Assembly (NCBI RefSeq): GCF_900110675.1
Contig: NZ_FOEN01000008.1
Coordinates: 43,615 to 107,614, forward strand
Length of the DNA stretch: 64,000 bases
Direction: 5' to 3'
From: Ignavigranum ruoffiae
Lineage (GTDB): Bacteria > Bacillota > Bacilli > Lactobacillales > Aerococcaceae
The notes beneath the pieces are model-generated. The model was not told the origin of the DNA. It was given only the letters and a program-made list of their open reading frames with translations, and ran no database searches. Numbering within the stretch: the first letter of the stretch is position 1; the number at the start of each line of letters is the position of its first letter. This document shows positions 45,045-55,200 of the stretch, one piece after another. The position numbers and the translations under genes were made by a program.

Positions 45045-46181
45045 ATGAAAAAAGCTTTAAAATCATTTGTATCTTTGCTAGCGGTGGCTAGTTTGTTGCC
45101 AGTCAGCGTGCTTGCTCAAGAAGCTGAAGACTTCAAGGCAATCGTAATTACTGACGTGGGTGGGGTTGACGACAAATCATTCAACCAAGGTGCTTGGGAA
45201 GGTCTAAAAGCCTGGGGAGAAGAGAACGGGAAAGAAGAAGGTACTGATTATACCTATCTACAATCTAACTCTGATTCTGACTACATCACTAACTTGAATA
45301 CAGCGATCCAAGGTCAATTCGATATTACCTTTGCCATTGGTTTCAAATTAGCGCCAGCTATCGAAGAAATGGCTAAACAATATCCTGACAATCATTTTGC
45401 GATTGTTGACTCTGTAGTAGATTTACCAAACGTGGCTTCACTTACCTTTAAAGATAATGAAGCAGCTTTCTTAGCAGGTGTGGCTGCAGCTAAGACCACC
45501 CAAACTAAAAAAGTTGGCTTTATCGGTGGGGTTGAAGGGGAAGTTATCGACCGCTTCGAAGCAGGTTTCGTTGCTGGGGTTAAAGAAGTAGACCCTGAAA
45601 TCGAAATCGATGTTAAATACGCAGGTAGCTTTAATGATGCAACTAAAGGTAAGACCATTGCTTCTGCCATGTATGCCAATGACATTGATGTGATCTTCCA
45701 CGCTTCTGGGGGTACTGGAAATGGCTTATTCGCTGAAGCAAAAGACTTAGTTAAAGCCGATCCAGAACGCCAAATCTGGGCGATTGGTGTTGACTTAGAC
45801 CAATCTGCTGAAGGTGTGGTTGACGTGAATGGTGAAGAACGTAATATCGTCCTAACTTCTACTTTGAAGAATACCGGCGCTGCGGTTAAAGACTTCTCTA
45901 ACGCCATGATGAAAGATGGCTTTAAAGGTGGCGTCATCCAATCTGATATCGCTAACGGTGGGGTTGGTTTAGCAGAAGGTCAATTAAGTGAAGAAATTCT
46001 TAAATTAGTGGAAGAATACAAGGCTAAGATTGCTTCTGGCGAACTTGTTATTCCTGAAGTACCCGGAGAAGAACTTCAAAAAGGCGAAGCCAAAGAAGAA
46101 TCTAAAGATGATGAATCTAAAGATGAAGAAACTCAAGCAGCTGAAAATCAAGAATTAAGCGAAGAAACATCAGCTGAATAG
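45045..46181 (+). CDS. BMP/PnrA-family nucleoside-binding protein, no lipobox
   Basis: 378 residues. Signal peptide about 1-24 ending SVLAQ, then a Med/PnrA substrate-binding fold (VITDVGGVDDKSFNQGAWEG). Homologues bind purine nucleosides for an ABC importer. They are normally lipoproteins, but no cysteine follows the signal, and I see none in the protein. The last 35 residues are a Glu/Lys/Asp-rich tail. No permease or ATPase gene is adjacent. ATG 45045 follows GAGGAGG; an ATG at 45027 precedes it. Confidence 0.85.
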   Translation: MKKALKSFVSLLAVASLLPVSVLAQEAEDFKAIVITDVGGVDDKSFNQGAWEGLKAWGEENGKEEGTDYTYLQSNSDSDYITNLNTAIQGQFDITFAIGFKLAPAIEEMAKQYPDNHFAIVDSVVDLPNVASLTFKDNEAAFLAGVAAAKTTQTKKVGFIGGVEGEVIDRFEAGFVAGVKEVDPEIEIDVKYAGSFNDATKGKTIASAMYANDIDVIFHASGGTGNGLFAEAKDLVKADPERQIWAIGVDLDQSAEGVVDVNGEERNIVLTSTLKNTGAAVKDFSNAMMKDGFKGGVIQSDIANGGVGLAEGQLSEEILKLVEEYKAKIASGELVIPEVPGEELQKGEAKEESKDDESKDEETQAAENQELSEETSAE

Positions 46182-46212
46182 TTTATATATATTATATAAG
46201 CTGAGTAATAAG

Positions 46213-46256
46213 CAGACAGGCTAAGGAGAGAATTCTCTGAGGCCTGGCTGTTTTTT
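46213..46256 (+). terminator. Terminator of the BMP-family gene
   Basis: CAGACAGGC pairs with GCCTGGCTG (one mismatch) around an inner AGAGAATTCTCT, followed by six Ts. Confidence 0.8.
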
Positions 46257-46391
46257 GATAGTAAATTTTTACAAGAGTAGGGATTCTATTCGGGCTGTTT
46301 GAATGGTGGTTGAACCAGTTGTTCTTAGAGTTTCATTTAAGCGGTCTGTCCCTTATAATAGAATCTATTCTAGAAAAGATTGGAGTTAGCG

Positions 46392-46883
46392 ATGATAAAA
46401 GTCGTATTTGTTTGTTTAGGAAATATATGTCGTTCGCCAATGGCCGAAGTCATCTTCCGTAGTATGGTCGAAATGCAAGGATTGGCGGATCAAATTCAAA
46501 TCGATTCGGCTGCGACCAGTAACTGGGAAGCGGGCAACCCGGTTCACCCAGGTGCACGGCAACAATTAGCTCAGGTCCATCTCAGTGCCGACGGCTTAAG
46601 GTCCCGGCCCTTGGGCCAAGAAGACCAAGATGCTCAATTTATTATCGGTATGGATGATCAGAATATCAAAGATATTTATCAGATCATGTCAGGCCAAACT
46701 TCAGCCCATATTAGTAAATTGCTTTATTTCACCAGCGAAGCTCGGGATATCGCTGATCCTTATTATACCGGCGACTTTGACCAAGCTTTCGCTGATATTT
46801 TTGCTGGCTGTCAAGCTTTGTTAGAGTATATTTCTAATCAAGATTATTTTCTTAAACACGGACTGCCGTTGAAAGGACGCTAG
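46392..46883 (+). CDS. Low-molecular-weight protein-tyrosine phosphatase
   Basis: 163-residue phosphatase. The P-loop CLGNICRSP (Cys near residue 8) and the acid loop DPYYTG are both present. In Firmicutes such enzymes remove phosphate from tyrosine or arginine. ATG 46392 follows GGAG; it lies 10 bp before the next gene. Confidence 0.9.
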   Translation: MIKVVFVCLGNICRSPMAEVIFRSMVEMQGLADQIQIDSAATSNWEAGNPVHPGARQQLAQVHLSADGLRSRPLGQEDQDAQFIIGMDDQNIKDIYQIMSGQTSAHISKLLYFTSEARDIADPYYTGDFDQAFADIFAGCQALLEYISNQDYFLKHGLPLKGR

Positions 46884-46893
46884 GAGGGTGCAA

Positions 46894-47715
46894 GTGAGAG
46901 AGTTAGTCATGTCTACCGTTAAGCGGATCGTGATTTACCTGAGTAGTCAAGTGCTCTTGAAGGAAGATCATCACATCGATTCGCGAATGATGGAACGGCT
47001 GGCCCTAGTCGTTTCAAAATTAAGCGAACAAGGTAAGGAAGTCGTGATTGTTACCCCGGGAGCTGTACAAGTGGGCGCGCGTCAGTTAAATGTTATCGAC
47101 ATTCCTGATAATATCCCGGCTCAGCAAGTTCTTGCGGCGGTTGGGCAAGGGATTTTGAGCGGACATTACCAACGGCTCTTCTCCTATCATGGTTTAAATG
47201 TTGGTCAAGTTTTATTACCCCATCATTTAACTGACCAAGATTCTGACTTGAAGAATGTTCAAGTCACTTTAGAAACTTTATTATTGAATCAGATTGTCCC
47301 CATTATCCAGCAGAACATTTCGCTAGATACCAGCAGCTGGAATCCGGCAAGCCAAGAATTTGATCATCATCACTTTGCGACCTTAGTCAGTCGCTGGGTT
47401 CAAGCCGACTTATTGCTAGTAATGAGTCAGCCGGATGGTCTGTATATGGCTGATCCGCACCTAGATCCTCAGGCTCATAAAATCGATACCGTTCATAAAG
47501 TCACTCATTCAGTCAAGGAGATGGCTAAGTCCATTCAAGCGACCTGGCCCCAAGCTGAAATGGTTCAGAGTCTGCAAGCAGCAGAAATAATCTTGAAGCA
47601 GCATCAAACCATGGTACTGATTAATGGAACCGATCCGCTCAATCTGTTAAGTTTATTTCAAGGCAAAGATATCGGCACCTTATTTATTAAGAAGAAAGAT
47701 TTACCCCAACATTAA
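46894..47715 (+). CDS. Degenerate glutamate-5-kinase-like protein
   Basis: 273 residues with the amino-acid-kinase fold of ProB: VVIVTPGAVQVGARQL, QQVLAAVGQGILSGHY and DGLYMADP. However, the start reads RIVIYLSSQVL where active enzymes have RIVVKVGSS, so the conserved Lys and Gly are lost, and the NEND and GDND motifs are replaced by QQNI and DHHH. No proA is adjacent and no PUA domain is present. It is probably not a working glutamate kinase. GTG 46894, six bases after AGGAGGG, is the likely start; ATG 46909 is possible. Confidence 0.75.
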   Translation: MRELVMSTVKRIVIYLSSQVLLKEDHHIDSRMMERLALVVSKLSEQGKEVVIVTPGAVQVGARQLNVIDIPDNIPAQQVLAAVGQGILSGHYQRLFSYHGLNVGQVLLPHHLTDQDSDLKNVQVTLETLLLNQIVPIIQQNISLDTSSWNPASQEFDHHHFATLVSRWVQADLLLVMSQPDGLYMADPHLDPQAHKIDTVHKVTHSVKEMAKSIQATWPQAEMVQSLQAAEIILKQHQTMVLINGTDPLNLLSLFQGKDIGTLFIKKKDLPQH

Positions 47716-47724
47716 ACAAGCAAC

Positions 47725-47788
47725 CCCGACCCTGGTGAAATAGGTCTCAGCTTCCACTGAGTCTAAGAACCAGCTGTCGGGTATTTTT
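47725..47788 (+). terminator. Terminator of the kinase-like gene
   Basis: CCCGAC (47725-47730) and CTGGT pair with ACCAG (47769-47773) and GTCGGG (47776-47781), followed by a T run. Confidence 0.8.
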
Positions 47789-47910
47789 GTCCAATTGATG
47801 AAAATGAGGGGAAAAATGGACAGCTTAGTAACATTTCTCCAAGTAAGCGAAGAATCTTGCAGAGCTCATATGATTATATAACTAAGCGTATGACGAGCAA
47901 AATTTTGTAC

Positions 47911-47987
47911 AAAAAACGAATCAGTCACTCGGCAGGCAATGATTAGGGTCCATCTAGGACCCGCCCTTGCACGAGGACTGATTCGTT
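47911..47987 (-). terminator. Terminator of the cation ATPase gene
   Basis: Perfect 12 bp stem (47915-47926 with 47976-47987) enclosing CTCG/CGAG and GGGTCC (47946-47951) with GGACCC (47957-47962). On the minus strand it ends in TTTTTT (47916-47911). Confidence 0.85.
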
Positions 47988-48045
47988 GATTAAAAAGTAT
48001 AAACTGAATTTGTGAAAACAGCTTAACCTGTCAGTTTCAAATCAA

Positions 48046-50772
48046 TTATTTGTGGATCGTTCGAATATATTTTTCGTCGATCTTATTGGCTCGCAAGATT
48101 GCTTTAATAATTTCAACAACAATAATCATTAAGAACGCGGCGCCAATGACTAAACTCCATCCTTCTACGCCAATAGGTGAAACATCGAAGAAGGTATTGA
48201 TACCAGGAATTAAGATAACGGCAAAGAGTAGGATACCTGAAAGTATCGTCGCTCCATTTAAGAATTTATTGTTAAATGGATTTTGACTGAATAATGATTT
48301 GAAAATATACTTCACATTGTAAGAATGGAAGAGTTGAATTAAGCCGAGCGTGGCGAAGGCCATGGTTTCCGCCATATTAATCGCTAGATGTGAATTTACA
48401 TCATAACCTAATTGACCTGAAGCATAAACATAACGACCAAACCAATAAATGAATAGGGTGATTGAGCCTTCTAAGATTCCTTGATAGATAATGCTAGGCA
48501 TTACGCCAAAAGAAAGGAAAGATTGATCTTTGCTTCTTGGTGGGTGGTTCATTGAATCGACTTCAGCTGGTTCCATTCCTAAGGCAATGGCTGGGAAGAC
48601 GTCAGTCACTAGGTTAATCCAGAGAATATGAACCGGTTCAAGAACTTGCCAGCCGAATAGGGTAGCTAAGAAGATAGTCATCACTTCGCCCAAGTTGGCC
48701 GATAATAAGTATTGAACCGCTTTTTGAATATTGGAGAAGACTTTACGTCCTTCTTCAACGGCGGCCACGATGGTAGCAAAGTTATCATCAGCCAGGATCA
48801 TATCAGAGGCGCCCTTAGAAACTTCGGTACCCGTAATTCCCATGGCTACTCCGATATCAGCTTGTTTTAGTGATGGGGCATCGTTGACCCCATCTCCAGT
48901 CATTGAGATGGTAACATCATTGGTTTGCCAAGCTTTGATGATTCTAACCTTATGTTCAGGAGAGACCCGAGCATAGACGGATAAGTCAGTAACTTTTTGG
49001 GCTAATTCTTCATCAGATAATTCGTTTAATTCAGCCCCGGTAATCACGTGACTGGAATTGTCCTCGCCGGCTTTTAATATTCCTAACCGCTCGGCAATAG
49101 CTTGAGCGGTTACCGCATGGTCACCGGTGATCATGACCGTTCGCATACCTGCCCCCTTAGCCACTTGAATCGCTTCAGCTGCTTCGGCCCGTTCTGGGTC
49201 AATCATGCCAACCAAGCCGGCAAAGATTAAGTCTTTTTCAATCGTTTCAGTGGTTAATTCATTAGGTAACTCATCGATATATTTATACGCCCCAGCCAGA
49301 ACCCGTAGGGCTTGACGAGCCATTTCATTATTCTTATCAAGAATATCTTGTTTCATCTTGTCATCAAGACTTTGTACTTCGCCATTCAGGATGATTTGGT
49401 CTGTCCGTTGTAAGAGTTGGTCAGGTGCCCCTTTGACAGCAACGACATAACGACCATCATCTAATTTATGAATCGTCGACATCAATTTACGAGCGGAGTC
49501 GAAAGGCACTTCGCCAACCCGTGGTTGGGCGCTTAAGTTCTCTTTCAAAGGATAATCTTTGTCCAAGGCGTATTGGATCATCGCCGTTTCTGTTGGATCG
49601 CCGGTAATCTTACCTTGACTGTCGACATTGGAGTCATTGGCATAAGTAATCGCCTTTAAGAGAGGCAATTCTAAGTCAATGTCTTCATCAGCTTCATGAA
49701 TTTCGTTGTTATAGAAGACCTTCTCAATGGTCATTTCATTGAGGGTAAGGGTTCCGGTCTTATCCGAGGAAATCACTTGGGTCGATCCTAAAGTTTCAAC
49801 GGCTGGTAGGGTACGAACCAAGGCGTTCCGTTTGGCCATGGTTTCGGTTCCAATTGAAAGAATAATAGTCGTAATTGCGGGCAGCCCTTCAGGAATTGCT
49901 GCTACAGCGAGAGAAATCGAAATTAATAAGATGGTTACGAAAGGCATTCCCTTGAAGAAGTAACCAACGACAAAGGTAATGATAGCAATGGCAATAATGA
50001 CTTTGGTTAGGGTCTTGCCTAAATTCTCTTGGTCACGTTGAAGCGGAGTAACTTGCTTATCTGCTGATGATAACATCTGAGCAATATGTCCAACTTCTGT
50101 TCCCATTCCGGTCGCTGTAACAATACCTAGTCCCCGACCATAGGTCACATTGGTTGAGGAGAAGGCCATATTGTCGCGGTCACCTAAACCAACTTCTTCA
50201 TCTTCCAGGGTCTCAATATCTTTGAAGACCGGCACGGATTCACCGGTTAAGGCCGCTTCTTCAATTTGTAAAGAATTTGATTCAAATAAACGAAGATCGG
50301 CAGGTACCACATTTCCCGCTTCCAGCAAGACGATATCGCCAGGCACTAATTCTTTACTATCAATCGTTCTGAATTCGCCTCTCCGGCGAACGGTAGCTTC
50401 GGGGGAAGAGAGATCTTTTAAAGCATTAATCGCTTCTTCCGCTTTAGATTCTTGGAAGACCCCCATAATGGCGTTGAGGATGACCACGACCAAGATAATA
50501 ATCGCATCAGAAATTCCTTCTCCTTCAATAATACCAATGACCGCGGAAATAATCGCCGCAATTAACAGAACAATAATCATAAAGTCTTTGAACTGTTCAA
50601 CAAATTTTTGGAAGAGGGTAGTGGTTTCTTCCTGATTTAATTCATTGGCGCCATATTTTTCTAAACGTGTTTTGGCTTCTTGATCACTTAAGCCTTGTTG
50701 TGGGTCTACGTCGAAATGCTCGCTGACCTGGTCAGCCGATAAGTGATGGGCCTTTATTTTTTCTTCTGACAT
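48046..50772 (-). CDS. P2A-type cation-transporting ATPase (Ca2+/Mn2+ efflux)
   Basis: 908 residues. TGES in the actuator domain, the phosphorylated Asp in SSDKTGTLT, and TGDGVNDAPSL are intact. Helix motifs AAIPEGLPA and NLVTDVFPA fit the SERCA/PMR1-like P2A group that moves Ca2+ or Mn2+. The gene follows a manganese-riboswitch-like leader, as do MgtA of pneumococcus and YoaB of Lactococcus, so Mn2+ export is the best guess. The start ATG at 50772 follows AGGAGG; an ATG nine codons earlier has no such site. Confidence 0.9.
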   Translation of the reverse strand: MSEEKIKAHHLSADQVSEHFDVDPQQGLSDQEAKTRLEKYGANELNQEETTTLFQKFVEQFKDFMIIVLLIAAIISAVIGIIEGEGISDAIIILVVVILNAIMGVFQESKAEEAINALKDLSSPEATVRRRGEFRTIDSKELVPGDIVLLEAGNVVPADLRLFESNSLQIEEAALTGESVPVFKDIETLEDEEVGLGDRDNMAFSSTNVTYGRGLGIVTATGMGTEVGHIAQMLSSADKQVTPLQRDQENLGKTLTKVIIAIAIITFVVGYFFKGMPFVTILLISISLAVAAIPEGLPAITTIILSIGTETMAKRNALVRTLPAVETLGSTQVISSDKTGTLTLNEMTIEKVFYNNEIHEADEDIDLELPLLKAITYANDSNVDSQGKITGDPTETAMIQYALDKDYPLKENLSAQPRVGEVPFDSARKLMSTIHKLDDGRYVVAVKGAPDQLLQRTDQIILNGEVQSLDDKMKQDILDKNNEMARQALRVLAGAYKYIDELPNELTTETIEKDLIFAGLVGMIDPERAEAAEAIQVAKGAGMRTVMITGDHAVTAQAIAERLGILKAGEDNSSHVITGAELNELSDEELAQKVTDLSVYARVSPEHKVRIIKAWQTNDVTISMTGDGVNDAPSLKQADIGVAMGITGTEVSKGASDMILADDNFATIVAAVEEGRKVFSNIQKAVQYLLSANLGEVMTIFLATLFGWQVLEPVHILWINLVTDVFPAIALGMEPAEVDSMNHPPRSKDQSFLSFGVMPSIIYQGILEGSITLFIYWFGRYVYASGQLGYDVNSHLAINMAETMAFATLGLIQLFHSYNVKYIFKSLFSQNPFNNKFLNGATILSGILLFAVILIPGINTFFDVSPIGVEGWSLVIGAAFLMIIVVEIIKAILRANKIDEKYIRTIHK

Positions 50773-50817
50773 GTTTTTCCTCCTATATGTCGTCTCCAAG
50801 GTTTCTCTGTTAAAAAA

Positions 50818-50860
50818 AGACCTATGCTGGACCCTTGTAAAGTATGTCTAGCATAAGTCT
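50818..50860 (-). terminator. Riboswitch expression-platform terminator
   Basis: On the minus strand a 15 bp stem (50860-50846 with 50832-50818, one wobble and one mismatch) precedes seven Ts (50818-50812). Its 5' arm contains the CTTATG that also closes the aptamer P1 stem, so the two structures exclude each other. Confidence 0.82.
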
Positions 50861-50941
50861 CACTATTTAAGTCAAGTACCAGCAGAAACCTGCTTAACGT
50901 TGTTGATACTGACGAGGATGTCCTCCAGTTACTCCCTTATG
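50852..50941 (-). ncRNA. yybP-ykoY (manganese) riboswitch aptamer
   Basis: On the minus strand a 90-base leader runs from CATAAGGGAGTAACTG to GTGAGACTTATG. CATAAG (50941-50936) and CTTATG (50857-50852) form P1; GGGAGTAACTG, CAGTATCAACAAC and AGTGAGAC match what I know of the yybP-ykoY consensus. Mn2+ binding would hold P1, block the downstream terminator and turn the ATPase on. Confidence 0.78.
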
Positions 50942-50960
50942 AATATTTAATTCTATGATG

Positions 50961-50989
50961 ATTATAATCAACTTATCAGACTTAGTCAA
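50961..50989 (-). promoter_or_regulatory. Promoter of the cation ATPase transcript
   Basis: On the minus strand TTGACT (50989-50984), 17 bp, TATAAT (50966-50961), placing the start just upstream of the riboswitch. Confidence 0.85.
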
Positions 50990-51121
50990 TGAAAGCTAAT
51001 TATGAATTTATATTGAAGAATCCTAGCAGAATAATCCAAGTACTAGCAGGTATAGATATTTGATGATATACTTAAAAAGAAAAATATAGACAGAAGTATC
51101 AGGCATGGAGGTAACGTAAAA

Positions 51122-51874
51122 ATGGCAACGAGAAATGGCAGAACTCGCTCTGAGCGTCACCAACGTAGAAAAGGTGGCCGATGGCGGATTGTTCTTGCAA
51201 CGATTTTGTTAATCATTGGTGGTGCTTTGCTGGCGCTGAATCCGATTAAACGGATGTTAATTGAACAGGGAACCGAAGCAAGTGGTGTCGCCCACTTAAC
51301 CGCCGAACAAATCAAAGAGAATAAGAAGAAAAATGTGACCTATAACTTTGACGATATTGAACAATTAGATGCAGCTTCGGTCGTTCGCGACAAATTGCTC
51401 GGTAATGCTGAAGCCAGTGAATTACCCACCATTGGTGCGATTGCGATTCCTGAGTTGGGTATGAATTTACCCATCCATATGGGGGTTTCTAATGTTGGTA
51501 TGTATTTGGGGGCAGGTACGTTAGATCCCAACCAAGAGATGGGCAAGTCGAATTATCCATTAGCCAGCCACCATTCAATCGACCAAAATTTACTTTTTGC
51601 ACCTTTGATGAAGGCTAAATACGGACAAAAGATTTATCTCACAGATTTAGAGAAAGTCTACGAATATACAATTGACTATATTGAACAAGTTCCTGCTGAG
51701 GCCGTCTATCTTTTAGATCCTACGGAAGAAGCGGTCGTGACTTTAATTACTTGTGATTATGGCTTAGTCGATCGGGTCGTCGTTCGCGGAACGCTTTCGG
51801 ATGAAATGAAGATCCAGGATGCTGATCCCGCCGTGCTTAAAACCTTTGAGATTGACCAAACCATTGCCGGTTAA
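51122..51874 (+). CDS. srtA: Class A sortase
   Basis: 250-residue transpeptidase, anchored by one N-terminal helix (about 22-42) after a basic head. Catalytic His150 (LASHH), Cys211 (TLITCD) and Arg in DRVVVRG are present. It cuts LPXTG-type proteins and joins them to peptidoglycan. The LPGTG protein encoded downstream is an obvious client. Confidence 0.92.
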   Translation: MATRNGRTRSERHQRRKGGRWRIVLATILLIIGGALLALNPIKRMLIEQGTEASGVAHLTAEQIKENKKKNVTYNFDDIEQLDAASVVRDKLLGNAEASELPTIGAIAIPELGMNLPIHMGVSNVGMYLGAGTLDPNQEMGKSNYPLASHHSIDQNLLFAPLMKAKYGQKIYLTDLEKVYEYTIDYIEQVPAEAVYLLDPTEEAVVTLITCDYGLVDRVVVRGTLSDEMKIQDADPAVLKTFEIDQTIAG

Positions 51875-51896
51875 TTTCATCCAAAATGTCAATATT

Positions 51897-51956
51897 AAAC
51901 CTATCGAAGTTAATGACTTCCTGACCCTGGGAAGCGTTGACTATCGGTAGGTTTTT
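51897..51956 (+). terminator. Terminator of the sortase gene
   Basis: AAACCTATCG (51897-51906) pairs with CGGTAGGTTT (one G-U) around an inner dyad with ACTTCC/GGGAAG, followed by Ts. Confidence 0.78.
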
Positions 51957-52246
51957 ATTTGTTTGGATATAAATTCGTGTCGTTGATTTTGCAAGGTAAA
52001 TCTATTTTAACTCAGCCAAGCTATAATCGACTTGAAAAGTTGTTTCTACGGAAATTTTGCTGAAATGATTTTAATTTTTGCTGGATGATTTTTGCCGTAT
52101 GAAAGTTAAGCGTATTTGGGCCAAAATTTGGTAATTAAAATGCAAGCGATTTATAATTGTGAAAATTTGATGACCTCCTAGAGGCATATAAGATTAATTT
52201 GTGATAAATATCGGAGTTTGCCTGAATTGGGCGAAGCCTATGATAA
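51957..52246 (+). promoter_or_regulatory. AT-rich leader and promoter of the surface protein gene
   Basis: About 290 bp without a gene. A promoter-like TTGCCT (52218-52223), 17 bp, TGATAA (52241-52246) lies close to the start. The sequence before it is AT-rich and I see no motif in it. Confidence 0.4.
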
Positions 52247-52292
52247 AATATAGTTGATGAAAGCCAATATGTTAATTTGGAGGAGGATCACA

Positions 52293-55200
52293 ATGAAAAA
52301 AATAACACGCTGGATTAATTCCATCATCTTGTTTCTATCAGTAATGTTTCCTTTAGTTCAAGTGTCAGCTCAGGAAGAAATGGTGAAATTTAATTTGGAT
52401 CTTTCCTTGATTGTCGAGGGAAGTGAACCAATTACCCAGAATGAATATCGCTTCGACATCATCGAACGCAATGCTGATCAAAGTGCTTTTGAAGGAGCAG
52501 CTGTATATAAATATGATTCAACCGATCCAAATCAGCAAGCCGAAATTTATTTACCAGCCGGAGTTTATACCTTCCGCTTATATGATGGGGCAAGCGAACC
52601 TTTCCATCGCGAAGGGCAAGCCTTATCCTTGGATACCGCCCTTCAAACAGATGAAGCCGATGCTAGTGGCCAACAAATGAAGCCGACTCTAAATCAAGGA
52701 AGTTTAAACGATTGGGGTAACGGCACCTTAGTGTATGATATTAATTTTGTCGTACAGCCGGGTCCCGGATTAATTAATTCTGATACGGGTGAACAAGAAA
52801 TCACCCTCCAACTCATCTTCTCTACCGAAGGGGAGGATGCATCCTCTGAAGAGACTTCCAGTGAAGAAAGTGAAAACACGACCATCGATCCGAGTGATCC
52901 GAATGCTCCAGCCGTCAGTGAGATTGAAGTCCCTTTTAAAGTTGTCGATCAAGACGGTCAAGCCGTCGAAGGAGTTCAGATCACAGTCAACGGCCAAACT
53001 CTAACCACGGATGAGAATGGTGAAGCCCAAACTGGATTGGCGCCAGGAAATATGGATATTGTTATCAGCAACCTCCCCGAAGGTTATACCGGCGGTGGGG
53101 CTTATAATCCGATTGCCTTAACAGAAGACCTGAATGGACCCATTGAATTTACTATCCAAAAAACCGAAGTTACCGCCCCAGTTATTTTTACTGCAGTTGA
53201 TGAGCAGGGTCAAGGGATTGCTGGTGTGGGCATCCAATTATTAGACCATGAAGTGATGACTGATGGTCAAGGCCAAGTTCGAATCGACCAAGTTCCGGTT
53301 GGCCAACAAACTTATACCGTATCTAGTCAGCCCCAAGGCTATAGCATTGAGCCAACTACAGCTGAATTCGAAGTCTTAGCCGACCAAGAGAATACAGTTA
53401 ACTTGAATTTCCAAACTGAAGTTCAAACTGGTATGGCTAGCATCCAAGTCTATGACCAATATCAGGACCCCGTAGTCGGTCTAGGGATTACCATTGCTGG
53501 GCAAGAATATCTGTCGGATAATAATGGTTTAATTGAAATTAAAGACTTGGCAGCGCAAGAGCATGCTTATCAAGTAACGACCGTTCCAACTGGCTATCAA
53601 CAGCCAGACGATGGCATCATTACAGTAGAAGCTGGTGTCGAAACGGATACGACACTCAATGTGATCAAAGATGCTCAACCGGGGATCGTGCAATTGAAGA
53701 TCATTGACCAAGACGATCAAGGCGTGGCCCAAGCAGAAGTCTTGGTGGAAGACCAATCTTATAGCTCAGATGATCAAGGGTTAATTGAAATTAAAGACTT
53801 GAGCCCAGGAACTTATAACTACCAACTGCTATCACTCCCTCAAGGTTATCAAGGTCAAAAAAGTGGTGTAATTACCGTTACAGAAGATCAGACGACTGAA
53901 GAAGTCTTAAAGGTAGAGCGTGACCTTGCTACTGGCCAATTTACCTTGATTGTCAAAGACCAAGACGGTCAAGCCGTCGAAGGAGCGATCGTCAGCTTGG
54001 CAGATAAATCCACTCCAACTGACAGCCAAGGTCAAGCCATCTTCTCTCAATTAACCCCAGACACCTATGACTATGAAATTCAAGTGCTCCCAGAAGGTTA
54101 TGAACAAAATATTGGCAGTCAATCGATCGCGATTCGTGAGGGTGCCCAAGAGGAGAGAACGGTCACCGTGGAGAAAGTCCCAGCCAAAGGTCAATTGACG
54201 ATTACTGCCTTAGACCAAGCAGATCAACCTGTGGCAGGTGTGGTCGTCAAAGTCGCCGACAAACTCATTCGTACTGACCAGGAAGGACAAGCGGTCTTGA
54301 AAGACTTGGCTCCAGACACCTATACGTATCAAATTAACCAATTCCCTCCTAAATACAGCGGGAAGGATACCGGTCAAGTAACCATCCCTGCGGGTGAAGA
54401 TGCAAGCTTGCATATTTACCTGGAGAAAGAAATCAAGCCAGCCAAGGCTACTCTGACTGTTCTCGATCAAAATCAAGAACCCGTCGCTGGTGTCAGCATT
54501 CAATTTGGCGGTCTACAAGCAGAAACCAATGCCGATGGTCAAATTGTCTTTGAAGAACTAAGTCCAGGTGTCTACAATTACACGATGATCGATGTGCCGA
54601 AAGGCTACAGCTTTGAAGCAAGCAACGAACAGGCTGAATTGAAGGAAGAAGATGACTTCCAAGATAAATTCCAAATTGAAAAACTACCAGAACAAGGTAA
54701 AGTCAAAGTTCGTCTCACCGACCAGGATGGCAAAGGTATTGCTGGTGCCCGAGTGAAACTTTCCGGCAAAGAAAGTACAACCGATAAAGATGGTTATGTT
54801 GAATTCTCAGCCGTCAATGTTGGCGAAGCCAGCGTCGAAGTCTTGGAGTTGCCACAAGGTTATCAACTCGATCAGAAGACTCAGACGATAACGGTTAAAC
54901 AAGACCAAACAGTCGATCTAAGCTTTACGGCCCAAGCGCCAGAAAGTCAAACCAGCGAAAGCGAGCAAGAGACGACAACCAGCTCAGCGGAAAGTACAAC
55001 GAGCCAAACTAGTCAAGAAAGCACAGAAATAACGACCACGACTGAAACGCAAACGATTAAAGAAACAGAAGTCGATCCTGAACAAGAAGCGTCCATTGAA
55101 TCGGAAGCGGCTCAAGCTACCCGTCAATTCGTTGATGCGAATTCAGGAATTGAAGTCTGGGTTAACCCGCAAGATGCTAAACAGGTTGTTAAATTGACCG

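Noticed and set aside
45392..45937. A 181-codon frame on the minus strand.
   Set aside because: It is fully antisense to the BMP-family gene, which has clear homology; the antisense product is Ser/Thr/Pro-rich and unrecognisable.
46894..47715. Calling this gene proB.
   Set aside because: Fold similarity is clear, but the catalytic Lys and Gly and the NEND/GDND motifs are missing and no proA is adjacent.
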